Positions 36,201 to 44,139 of a DNA stretch of 64,000 bases are shown in pieces (positions within the stretch are counted from its first letter, which is position 1; the number at the start of each line of letters is the position of its first letter). Source of the stretch: Sulfurivermis sp041678005 (lineage in GTDB: Bacteria; Pseudomonadota; Gammaproteobacteria; Thiohalomonadales; Thiohalomonadaceae); contig JBAYOW010000010.1 in NCBI GenBank assembly GCA_041678005.1, positions 1 to 64,000 on the forward strand, read 5' to 3'. The notes under the pieces are model-generated. The model made no database searches. It was not told the origin of the DNA and saw only the letters and a list, made by a program, of their open reading frames with translations. Both the position numbers and the translations under genes were made by a program.

Positions 36201-38001
36201 GTCTGCGCCTATCTTGCTGCTGTGGTTGTTGTCGCCCATTGTCGGCTGGTGGATCAGCAAGCCATTAGTCCAGCCCGTACCGAAGTTGAGTGCGTCGCAA
36301 CAGGCGTTTCTGCGGGCGGCGGCCAGGCGTACCTGGCGCTACTTTGCGGAGTTCGTCGGCCCTGATGACAACTGGTTGCCGCCCGATAATTTCCAGGAAC
36401 ACCCTTCTACAGTGATCGCTGCACGTACTTCGCCGACGAATATCGGCATGGCACTGCTTTCGAATCTGAGCGCGTACGATTTCGGATATATTCCTGCCGG
36501 GGAATTGCTGCAGCGTGTCGAGAACACATTGGCAACGCTGGAGAAGCTGGAGCGCTACCGTGGTCATTTTTTCAACTGGTATGACACGCGCACGCTGCGA
36601 GCAATGCACCCTCAATATGTCTCCTCAGTGGACAGCGGCAACCTGCTTGGCAGCCTGCTCACCTTGCAAGCAGGATTGGCCGAGTTGAAAGATCAGCCAG
36701 TGTTGTCAGCAAAAGCATTTCAGGGGTTGCAGGATACATTGCAGGTACTGGCCGAACATGTGCCCGCGCTACCTACGCCGGAACTCGCGAAGAAGGTCAA
36801 GTCTCTACAGGATACACTGGCGGCGCTCACACAGAACGGGCAGCCACAGACGCTGGTCAGCATCGATAACATACTGGGAGAAATCCACCGTAGTGGTAGT
36901 GGTCTGACTGCCTGGTTGCCGGTGGATGCAGATATCGATGGTGAATTGTATTACTGGGCACAGACATTTGATGCACAAGCCCATGCACTTCGAGCAGATC
37001 TCCGCGCCCTGGTGCCTGACTCGCAACACTTCGATCACATCCCGACATTGGCGGCATTGGCCATGCCGCGCACCGTTGGCACCGAAGTGGATTTACCAAC
37101 CACTCCAACTATCGTGGAAAGTTCAGGTTACAAGGCCGCAGTGGAGAGGGTAAGAAGCATCGACAATCTGCTGGATCGTTGTCGCGAACTGGCTGGGATG
37201 GACTTTGGATTTCTTTACGATGCAACATCAAGCTTGCTGGCCATCGGTTACGATGTGAGCGAACGGCGCCGCGATCCAACCTACTACGATCTGCTGGCAT
37301 CCGAGGCACGCCTAGCCAGTTTCTTAGTTATCGCGCAGGGACAAGTGCCGCAGAAACATTGGTTTTCACTCGGCCGCTTGCTGACAAGTCATGGTGGTGA
37401 CATCAGCCTGATTTCGTGGAGCGGCTCGATGTTTGAATATCTCATGCCGCAGCTGATTATGCCAAGTTACGAGAACACCTTGCTGGAGCAGACCTGCAAG
37501 GCCGTAGTATTGCGGCAGATCGAATACGGGCGACAACGCGCTGTGCCCTGGGGAATTTCAGAGTCCTGTTATAACGCCACAGATATCCATCAAGTTTATC
37601 AATATCGGGCCTTTGGTGTGCCTGGTCTAGGCTTCAAGCGCGGTCTGGGAGACGACCTGGTCATCGCGCCTTACGCCAGTGCGTTGGCCCTGACAGTCCT
37701 GCCACTGGAGGCATGTCGTAATCTACAAATATTGGCTGAGAATGGTTTCCTTGGCAGCTACGGCTTCTACGAGGCGATCGATTACACGCCCTCGCGCGTG
37801 CCAAGGGGCAAGAATCACGCCCTCGTGCGTGCCTTCATGGCGCATCATCAAGGTATGAGCCTGTTGTCCTATGCGCATGTGTTACTCAACCAACCGATGC
37901 AGCGCAGATTTATGTCGGATCCTCTGGTTCGGGCGACGAAATTGTTGCTGCAGGAGCGAGTGTCTAAGCAGGGTGCGATGTTGCATCCGCACGCAGCCTA
38001 G
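33253..38001 (+). CDS. ndvB: Cyclic beta-1,2-glucan synthase-like protein, N-terminal part (GT84 + glucoamylase-like domain)
   Basis: Amino-terminal 1582 residues of an NdvB/Cgs-like inner-membrane enzyme that builds cyclic beta-1,2-glucan, an osmoregulated periplasmic glucan, from UDP-glucose. After an N-terminal region, two membrane helices (about 410-470) precede the GT84 domain (about 480-790) with the DxD-type DTDTQLPRD near 630 and RHRWIRGDWQ near 775. More membrane helices lie at about 830-1000, then a glucoamylase-like domain (about 1310-1550) with WSGSMFEYLMP and MAHHQGMSLLSYAHVLL. The frame ends at a TAG (37999-38001), after which the same frame continues without any other stop into the GH94 half, so this looks like one gene split by a single amber codon. 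Confidence 0.88.
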   Translation: MESIFLTRKRNALHSDQDTELLRSELFSIEQLKRHAVMLADQHKLDPRPGHDRLRPRLADNERVLRAAYDVVTTAVAQGQRIMPAEAWLLDNFYLIEQQISLARRHLPRAYSRQLPRLADGPSAGFPRIYNLALELISHMDGRVENSNATQFIAAYQTGEPLNLSELWAFPIMLQLALLENLRRVGLRIAHRREERNAAITWADRMLALAETKPRRLIQLLAEFAHADVPLTAPFVEEFYARLQAQGPAMAFVQTWVEQQLLEQGVTAIQLSEAASRTAAANHISIANSIGSLRFIGTNDWKAYVESLSVVEQTLRKDPVGMYAKQDFTTRDRYRHIIEDVARGSPCSESAVAHAAITLAQAAAERLGTDDRSAHVGYYLIDRGRQSLEREVGCRVPWRLRANRIGRRFKLVLYLGPILLLTVLGTSFVLSAFDVVALNDWRYWFFALTGMIGATALAVPLVNLVVTLVIPPRTLPRMDFSQGIPDIHRTMVVVPTLLNSLQEVDELLEALEIRYLGNRDANLFFALLTDFNDAPEQTLPEDDVVLAYARESVQALNETYREDRPCIFYLFHRPRVWNPVERVWMGYERKRGKLEQFNALLRGGAQDAFLDVIGNTSILASIKYVITLDTDTQLPRDVARALVGNIAHPLNRPVYDATKGRIVEGYAILQPRASISMLSASRSRFTKIFVGESGIDPYTREVSDVYQDIFGEGTFIGKGIYDVDAFRQALAGRFPENLILSHDLLESGYARSALVTDVELIEEHPASYVIEASRRHRWIRGDWQIAGWLLPRVPGPPGLNGARARRQPNPLTALSMWKIFDNLRRSLVSPALLALLVGGWLFGPGSAWFWSLLVVIVMFLPTLLSTVIVFIRKPAERGWQVHFSLTSKTVGRPVTIEILKLAMLPYDTLIRLDAILRSAVRMLFTRRGLLLWQLPSYASRNMRRTPSHFIREMWVGPALAVVLALALSWGRQVAGGWSMEWLMSAPILLLWLLSPIVGWWISKPLVQPVPKLSASQQAFLRAAARRTWRYFAEFVGPDDNWLPPDNFQEHPSTVIAARTSPTNIGMALLSNLSAYDFGYIPAGELLQRVENTLATLEKLERYRGHFFNWYDTRTLRAMHPQYVSSVDSGNLLGSLLTLQAGLAELKDQPVLSAKAFQGLQDTLQVLAEHVPALPTPELAKKVKSLQDTLAALTQNGQPQTLVSIDNILGEIHRSGSGLTAWLPVDADIDGELYYWAQTFDAQAHALRADLRALVPDSQHFDHIPTLAALAMPRTVGTEVDLPTTPTIVESSGYKAAVERVRSIDNLLDRCRELAGMDFGFLYDATSSLLAIGYDVSERRRDPTYYDLLASEARLASFLVIAQGQVPQKHWFSLGRLLTSHGGDISLISWSGSMFEYLMPQLIMPSYENTLLEQTCKAVVLRQIEYGRQRAVPWGISESCYNATDIHQVYQYRAFGVPGLGFKRGLGDDLVIAPYASALALTVLPLEACRNLQILAENGFLGSYGFYEAIDYTPSRVPRGKNHALVRAFMAHHQGMSLLSYAHVLLNQPMQRRFMSDPLVRATKLLLQERVSKQGAMLHPHAA

Positions 38002-38025
38002 GCGAGTGCTGCCGCGCGGCCCCCT

Positions 38026-41000
38026 GTGGCAGAACATGGCGCAATCATGCGTGTGTTTACTGACCCTGAAACAGTGATACCTGAAGTTCACCTGTTATCC
38101 AATGGCAGCTATCACGTTATGGCGACCCATGCCGGCGGCGGTTACAGCCGTTGGCATGACATGGCAGTTACCCGTTGGCGCGAGGATGCCACAACCGATG
38201 GCTGGGGCACCTTCATCTATTTACGCGACTGCGATACAGGGCAGTATTGGTCTACTGCGTATCAGCCGACACTGCGTAAGGCCGATCATTACGAGGCGAT
38301 ATTTGTTCAGGCGCGCGCCGAATACCGGCGACGTGATGAGGCGATAGAGACGCATACCGAAGTTAGCGTTTCAGCGGAAGACGATGTTGAGATCCGCCGT
38401 GTCACGCTCACCAACCAGTCGTCCAGACAGCGCCATATCGAGGTGACGAGTTATGCCGAGGTGGTGTTGGCACCGCTGAACACTGACCTTGCCCACCGGG
38501 TTTTCAGTAACCTGTTTGTGCAGACTGAAATACTGCCCGAGCGGCAGGCAATTATCTGTACGCGGCGGCCACGGATGCCTGGTGAGCAGGTGCCGTGGAT
38601 GTTTCACCTGGTGACGGCAAGTGGAGCTGATAGCGACAAGCCATCGTATGAAACCGACCGGGCAAAATTCATTGGGCGGGGCCGAACCGCTGCCAATCCT
38701 CTGGCGCTGGATAATAATCTGATTACAGCTTCCAATAGGCTAAACAAGCGAAGAAGCAAGGGTATATCCCAGCAGCTATCGAATACAGATGGGCCAGTAC
38801 TCGATCCCATCGTGGCAATCCGCCGCACGCTCAGTTTGTCGCCCGATGAATCGGCGACCGTGCAGGTCATCTCCGGGGTCGCTGCAACACGGGAAGCGGC
38901 TTTGGTTTTATTGGGAAAATATTGTGACGAGCACTTCGTGGAACGAGCCTTTGAAATGGCCTGGTTCAAGAGCCAGGAGGTGCTGCACCATATCAATGCC
39001 ACAGAAGCAGATGCACAAGTCTTTGGCCGTTTGGCCAGCTTCCTGGTTTATAGCAATGCTTTACACCGGGCAGAGCCCAGCGTCATTGCGCGAAATCAGC
39101 TTGGTCAGTCAGGGCTTTGGCGTTTTTCCATTTCGGGTGATTTACCGATCGTTTTGCTGCAGATCGGCGACTTGAGCCGCATTGAACTGGTAAAACAGGC
39201 GCTGCAAGCCCATACCTATTGGCGGATGAAGGGTCTGGCTGTTGATCTGGTAATTATGAATGAAGATTTCTCGGGCTACCGCGCGGTTCTGCATGACCGG
39301 ATCATGGGGCTAATCAATTCTGGCCCGGAGGCGCACAGTATCGACAGACCGGGTGGCGTTTTCGTACGGCGTGTCGACGACCTTTCCGAAGATGAGCGGG
39401 TTTTGCTGCAGACGGTCGCACGTGTCGTATTCAGTGATACCGCTGAGTCATTGGTTGAGCCATTGGAGCGGCGCGTAGCAGCAAGGCGCGTACCGGATCA
39501 TTTGGTGACATTGCAGACAGTGGCAACAGAGCCTGTCTATCCTCTCGCGCAGCGTGAGCAAATTTTCTATAACGGCCTGGGAGGCTTCACCCCTGATGGA
39601 CGCGAATACGTTATCAGTCTTGAGCCTGGACAGAGCACGCCGGCACCGTGGGTCAATGTCATAGCAAGCCCGCACATCGGCACGGTCGTCAGCGAGAGCG
39701 GGAGTGCATATACCTGGGTGGAAAACGCTCATGAATTCCGTCTGACCACCTGGCATAACGACCCACTCTCTGACAGCAGCGGTGAGGCGCTTTACATCCG
39801 TGACGAGGAAACTGGCGCGTTCTGGTCGCCGACGCCTCTGCCCGCCCGCAGCCGTTCCGGGTATGTGTGTCGGCACGGCTTTGGCTACAGCGTATTTGAG
39901 CACTACGAAGCGGGTATCTCATCGGAGCTGTTTACCTATGTCGCCATGGACGCACCGGTGAAGTTTGTAGTGATTAAGGTGCGTAACCATACGAAGCTGC
40001 CACGTCGTATGTCGCTGACAGGATATTGGGAGCTGGTGCTAGGCGAGTGGCGTCATGCCAATATGATGCACATAGTGACCGAGAGGGACTCGGGCAGCGG
40101 AGCGCTGTTCGCCCACAATGCCTATGGCCGTGAATGCGCTAATCGAGTTGTCTTTGCCCATATCAACTATGAAGGTCTCGGCGAGCATGAACGTACAGTG
40201 ACTGGAAACCGCACTGAGTTCATTGGCCGCAATGGCACGCTGTCCAGTCCGGCAGCCATGCGCCGTAAACGTTTATCCGGCAAGACCGGCGCTGGCCTTG
40301 ATCCTTGCGCTGCGTTACAGACCAGGTTTGAACTGGCCGAAGGGCAGGAGCGTGAGATTGTGTTGATCTTTGGCGCGGCTCGCGACACTGATGAAGCGCA
40401 GCATTTCATTCAACGATTCGCAGGTCCGGTGGGCGCGCGACAGGCTTTGGAATCAGTGTGGGAATACTGGAATCATACCTTAGGCGCGGTACAGGTGGAG
40501 ACACCAGACCCGGCATTACAAGTGTTGGCCAATGGTTGGCTAGTTTATCAGACGCTGTCTTGCCGACTGTGGGGGCGCAGTGGTTATTACCAATCTGGCG
40601 GTGCCTATGGTTTTCGCGATCAGTTGCAGGATACTATGGCGTTGATCCATGCAACCCCCTGGGAGGCGCGTGAGCAGTTGCTCCGTTGTGCCGGGCGTCA
40701 ATTCCCCCAGGGTGATGTACAACACTGGTGGCATCCACCCAGAGGACAAGGCGTGCGCACCCGTATCTCTGATGACTATTTGTGGCTGCCGTATGTCACC
40801 TGTCACTATGTTTTTGCGACTGGTGATACCAGCGTACTCGATGTGGATGTTCCCTTCCTGGAGGGACGTGAATTATTTCCGGAAGAGGAGTCCTATTACG
40901 ATCAGCCGCAACGTTCAGCTGATGTGGCCAGCCTCTATGAACATTGCGTACGCTCACTTAAGCACGGTTTACGCTTTGGCGTACATAAATTACCGCTGAT

Positions 41001-42003
41001 GGGCGGCGGGGACTGGAACGATGGTATGAATCTGGTCGGTCATGAGGGCAAGGGCGAGAGCGTTTGGCTGGGCTGGTTCCTGTACGAGAATCTCAATTTG
41101 TTTGCCGGTCTGGCGCGGGAGCGGGGCGATACGGAATTTTCCGAGTCGTGCAGCGTGCAGGGCGCTCAACTGCGCATGAATATAGAGGCTCATGGGTGGG
41201 ATGGCGATTGGTATAGGCGTGCTTATTTTGATGATGGCACGCCGCTGGGGTCAAGCGAAAATGACGAGTGTCAGATCGATTCGATCAGTCAGAGCTGGGC
41301 AGTTATTTCTGGTGGTGGAGATCCACAGCGTGTTCGCCAGGCCATGGCGGCAGTAGATCAGCACCTGGTGCGACGTGATGCACGGTTGATTCAATTGCTG
41401 AACCCACCCTTTGATACCTCCGATCTGGAGCCTGGTTACATCAAAGGTTATCTACCCGGTGTGCGCGAGAACGGCGGCCAATATACGCATGCTGCGATCT
41501 GGACCACCTGGGCATTTGCCCTGCTGGGAGACCGGGAGCGTGCGTGGGAATTATTCACCCTGCTCAACCCCATCGAACGCGGTGCTGAGCCGGAAATGAT
41601 GCAAAACTACATGGTCGAGCCTTATGTCATGTGCGCGGATATCTATGCCGCGCCACCACATACCGGCCGCGGTGGCTGGAGCTGGTACACCGGGGCGGCG
41701 GGCTGGATGTATCGGTTGATACTTGAAGCCCTGCTGGGCCTGCAACTGAAGGTCGACCATCTGCTCATTGTACCCTGCATCCCGGCCGATTGGGACGCGT
41801 ATAAAATCCATTATCGCTACCGGGAAACGGTCTACCATATCAACATCAAGCGTGATGTTGAACAGTCGAAGCCTGCGATCAGCGTGACGGTTGATGGTGT
41901 CCTGGTTACTGGTGGCGGCGTCGACAGAGCCGGGCGACCACAAGGCATGATACCCCTGGTGGACGACCGCCGGGAACACCAGGTTGAGGTGGTTTTTAGT
42001 TAA
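38026..42003 (+). CDS. ndvB: Cyclic beta-1,2-glucan synthase-like protein, C-terminal part (GH94 phosphorylase)
   Basis: The 1325-residue remainder of the NdvB-like enzyme, in the same reading frame as the preceding part. It opens with MRVFTDPETVIPEVHLLSNG and AGGGYSRWHDMAVTRWRED, the start of the first carbohydrate-binding supersandwich, has a second similar domain, then the GH94 (alpha/alpha)6 catalytic barrel with GGGDWNDGMN near residue 990, whose Asp is the expected general acid. In known synthases this half trims the glucan chain by phosphorolysis to set ring size. The nominal start is a GTG at 38026 without a ribosome site; 38047 is another start. It is probably translated by readthrough, or not at all if the stop is real. 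Confidence 0.85.
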   Translation: MAEHGAIMRVFTDPETVIPEVHLLSNGSYHVMATHAGGGYSRWHDMAVTRWREDATTDGWGTFIYLRDCDTGQYWSTAYQPTLRKADHYEAIFVQARAEYRRRDEAIETHTEVSVSAEDDVEIRRVTLTNQSSRQRHIEVTSYAEVVLAPLNTDLAHRVFSNLFVQTEILPERQAIICTRRPRMPGEQVPWMFHLVTASGADSDKPSYETDRAKFIGRGRTAANPLALDNNLITASNRLNKRRSKGISQQLSNTDGPVLDPIVAIRRTLSLSPDESATVQVISGVAATREAALVLLGKYCDEHFVERAFEMAWFKSQEVLHHINATEADAQVFGRLASFLVYSNALHRAEPSVIARNQLGQSGLWRFSISGDLPIVLLQIGDLSRIELVKQALQAHTYWRMKGLAVDLVIMNEDFSGYRAVLHDRIMGLINSGPEAHSIDRPGGVFVRRVDDLSEDERVLLQTVARVVFSDTAESLVEPLERRVAARRVPDHLVTLQTVATEPVYPLAQREQIFYNGLGGFTPDGREYVISLEPGQSTPAPWVNVIASPHIGTVVSESGSAYTWVENAHEFRLTTWHNDPLSDSSGEALYIRDEETGAFWSPTPLPARSRSGYVCRHGFGYSVFEHYEAGISSELFTYVAMDAPVKFVVIKVRNHTKLPRRMSLTGYWELVLGEWRHANMMHIVTERDSGSGALFAHNAYGRECANRVVFAHINYEGLGEHERTVTGNRTEFIGRNGTLSSPAAMRRKRLSGKTGAGLDPCAALQTRFELAEGQEREIVLIFGAARDTDEAQHFIQRFAGPVGARQALESVWEYWNHTLGAVQVETPDPALQVLANGWLVYQTLSCRLWGRSGYYQSGGAYGFRDQLQDTMALIHATPWEAREQLLRCAGRQFPQGDVQHWWHPPRGQGVRTRISDDYLWLPYVTCHYVFATGDTSVLDVDVPFLEGRELFPEEESYYDQPQRSADVASLYEHCVRSLKHGLRFGVHKLPLMGGGDWNDGMNLVGHEGKGESVWLGWFLYENLNLFAGLARERGDTEFSESCSVQGAQLRMNIEAHGWDGDWYRRAYFDDGTPLGSSENDECQIDSISQSWAVISGGGDPQRVRQAMAAVDQHLVRRDARLIQLLNPPFDTSDLEPGYIKGYLPGVRENGGQYTHAAIWTTWAFALLGDRERAWELFTLLNPIERGAEPEMMQNYMVEPYVMCADIYAAPPHTGRGGWSWYTGAAGWMYRLILEALLGLQLKVDHLLIVPCIPADWDAYKIHYRYRETVYHINIKRDVEQSKPAISVTVDGVLVTGGGVDRAGRPQGMIPLVDDRREHQVEVVFS

Positions 42004-42016
42004 GGGATCTCTGAAT

Positions 42017-42040
42017 TGTGCTAGCGATGACGCTAGCACA
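42017..42040. terminator. Perfect hairpin after the NdvB-like gene
   Basis: TGTGCTAGCG (42017-42026) and CGCTAGCACA (42031-42040) pair perfectly around a 4-nt loop, 14 nt after the stop codon. No T-run follows, so it may protect or end the transcript with help of Rho, or act as a protein-binding palindrome. Confidence 0.45.
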
Positions 42041-42272
42041 AAGTAAAAACATACGAGAAGATCAGTTTATAGTCAGGTGGATTCAACCCTGAAATGCATA
42101 TCATGCGTGGTGCTACTCGCAGCTAAGCAAGAGGTGCACGAACGCGCTAAATGCATGATTATTGCCAAAGTATCACTTGTTGAGTCCCCGGCGTTTCGGT
42201 TTGATGGAATAAACCGAGCCTGTCGCGCCTCTTTAAGCCACATGTACCACAGACCGGATTAAAGGGGTTTTC

Positions 42273-44036
42273 ATGTCGTTATCACGTCGTCAGTTCATTC
42301 AGTTAATGGGGGCCGCTAGTGTTGCGGCGATGGCGCCTGGCCTGGCCTTTGGCAAGCAAGGCGCTGCGAATCTTTATGATGTGCCTAAATTCGGCAATGT
42401 CAGCCTGCTGCATATCACCGACACCCATGCCCAGTTGCAGCCGATTTATTTTCGTGAACCCAACGTGAATATTGGCTTGGCTGATAGCTACGGCAAGGCG
42501 CCGCATCTGGTAGGCGACAAGCTGTTGGCGCATTTTGGTATCAAGCCTGGCTCGATCGAGGCGCATGCCTTCAGTTATCTCAACTTTGCCGATGAAGCGC
42601 TCAAGTACGGCAAGGTTGGCGGTTTTGCGCATCTGGCTACCCTGGTTAAACAGATCCGTGCATCACGCGGAGCAGGTAATTCCTTGCTGCTCGACGGCGG
42701 TGATACCTGGCAGGGCTCAGGCACGGCCTACTGGACGCGTGGCAAGGATATGCTTGGTGCCTGTAATAAATTGGGTGTGGATATCATGACTGGCCATTGG
42801 GAGTTCACCTACCTTGATAGTGAGGTGCTGGAGAATATCAGCGAGTTCAAAGGTGAATTTGTTGCGCAGAATATCTATGTGCGTGAAGAAGCCTTGTTCG
42901 ATGGTTTTCCTTCCTTTGATGAAAATACCGGCCATGCCTTCAAGCCCTATACCATGCGCGAGATAGGCGGCGTGCGGGTAGCGGTAATTGGTCAGGCCTT
43001 TCCCTATACCCCGATCGCCAATCCAGCGCGCTTTATCCCCAATTGGTCTTTCGGCATACGTGATGAGGCTATGCAGGTGATAGTGGATAAGGTGCGTAGC
43101 GAGGAAAAGGCCGAGCTGGTGGTCGTGATCTCGCACAATGGCATGGATGTGGATCTGAAGATGGCATCTATTGTTTCTGACATCGACGTGATTCTCGGCG
43201 GTCACACGCACGACGGTATGCCAGCACCATCCATTGTTAAGAACCGTGGCGGTCAGACCCTGGTGACCAACGCCGGCTCCAATGGCAAATATCTGGGTGT
43301 AATGGATCTGGATGTGCGTGGCGGCAAACTGCGTGATTTCCGCTATCGTTTGTTGCCGGTGTTTTCAAATCTGATACCAGCCGACACTGGAATGCAGGAC
43401 TATATTGATCAGGTGCGTAAGCCCTATCTCGGTCAGCTCAATGAAAAATTGGCCACGGCAGGTGAACTTCTTTATCGGCGCGGTAATTTCAATGGCACAT
43501 TTGACCAAATCATCTGTGATGCGCAGCGCGTGGTGGGCGATGCACAGATCGCGCTGTCACCAGGTTTCCGCTGGGGCACTAGCGTGTTGCCCGGTCAGGC
43601 TATAACCATGGAGCATGTACTTGATCAAACCTGTACGACTTATCCGGAAACCTATGTGCGTGAGATGACGGGTGAGGAGCTTAAATTTATTTTGGAAGAT
43701 GTGTTGGACAATTTGTTCAATGAAGATCCTTATTATCAGCAGGGCGGTGAGATGGTGCGCTTGTCCGGCCTTGATTATGTCTGCGATCCAAGTGCTGGCA
43801 TAGGTAAGCGCGTTACCGAGATGCGTCTGGATAACGGCAAGCTGATCGAGGCCAAAAAGAAATACAAGGTGGCTGGTTGGGCTACCGTTGGCGCACAATC
43901 ATCAGGTCGGCCAATCTGGGAAATAGTGGCTGATTACCTGCGTGATCAGAAGGTCGTCAAGGTGAAGAAATTCAATACGCCCAAGCTCAAGGGTGTAGGG
44001 GGGAACCCAGGCATTGCTGACTATCCACTTGCTTGA
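42273..44036 (+). CDS. soxB: Thiosulfohydrolase SoxB
   Basis: Periplasmic di-manganese enzyme of the Sox sulfur-oxidation system that hydrolyses sulfate off the SoxYZ-bound sulfonate. Tat signal: LSRRQFIQLMGAASVAA. Metallophosphatase motifs are all present: HITDTHAQLQP, LLDGGDTWQGSG, the SoxB-type MTGHWEFTY (in place of GNHE), VVISHNGMD and GGHTHDGMP. The C-terminal 5'-nucleotidase domain follows (from about residue 390). 587 residues is normal. AAGGGG lies 6 nt before the ATG. Unusually no other sox gene is adjacent; soxXYZA must lie elsewhere if the pathway is present. Confidence 0.97.
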   Translation: MSLSRRQFIQLMGAASVAAMAPGLAFGKQGAANLYDVPKFGNVSLLHITDTHAQLQPIYFREPNVNIGLADSYGKAPHLVGDKLLAHFGIKPGSIEAHAFSYLNFADEALKYGKVGGFAHLATLVKQIRASRGAGNSLLLDGGDTWQGSGTAYWTRGKDMLGACNKLGVDIMTGHWEFTYLDSEVLENISEFKGEFVAQNIYVREEALFDGFPSFDENTGHAFKPYTMREIGGVRVAVIGQAFPYTPIANPARFIPNWSFGIRDEAMQVIVDKVRSEEKAELVVVISHNGMDVDLKMASIVSDIDVILGGHTHDGMPAPSIVKNRGGQTLVTNAGSNGKYLGVMDLDVRGGKLRDFRYRLLPVFSNLIPADTGMQDYIDQVRKPYLGQLNEKLATAGELLYRRGNFNGTFDQIICDAQRVVGDAQIALSPGFRWGTSVLPGQAITMEHVLDQTCTTYPETYVREMTGEELKFILEDVLDNLFNEDPYYQQGGEMVRLSGLDYVCDPSAGIGKRVTEMRLDNGKLIEAKKKYKVAGWATVGAQSSGRPIWEIVADYLRDQKVVKVKKFNTPKLKGVGGNPGIADYPLA

Positions 44037-44107
44037 TCTATAAAGAGCAGTGCGGTGGGATGCATCCCCCGGTTACAGCCTGTGGGCTGGACAGATTTGT
44101 ATTCCCT

Positions 44108-44138
44108 CCTCTCCACCAAACAGGCTTTGGCGGAGAGG
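44108..44138. terminator. Hairpin between soxB and the HD-GYP gene
   Basis: CCTCTCC (44108-44114) and CCAAA (44116-44120) pair with TTTGG (44126-44130) and GGAGAGG (44132-44138), leaving one A/C mismatch. It ends right at the stop of the minus-strand HD-GYP gene and may stop both convergent transcripts, though no clean T-run follows. Confidence 0.5.
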
Positions 44139-44139
44139 G

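Noticed and set aside
42077..42262. 61-codon open frame before soxB
   Set aside because: No ribosome site and no recognisable domain; it occupies the likely soxB promoter region.
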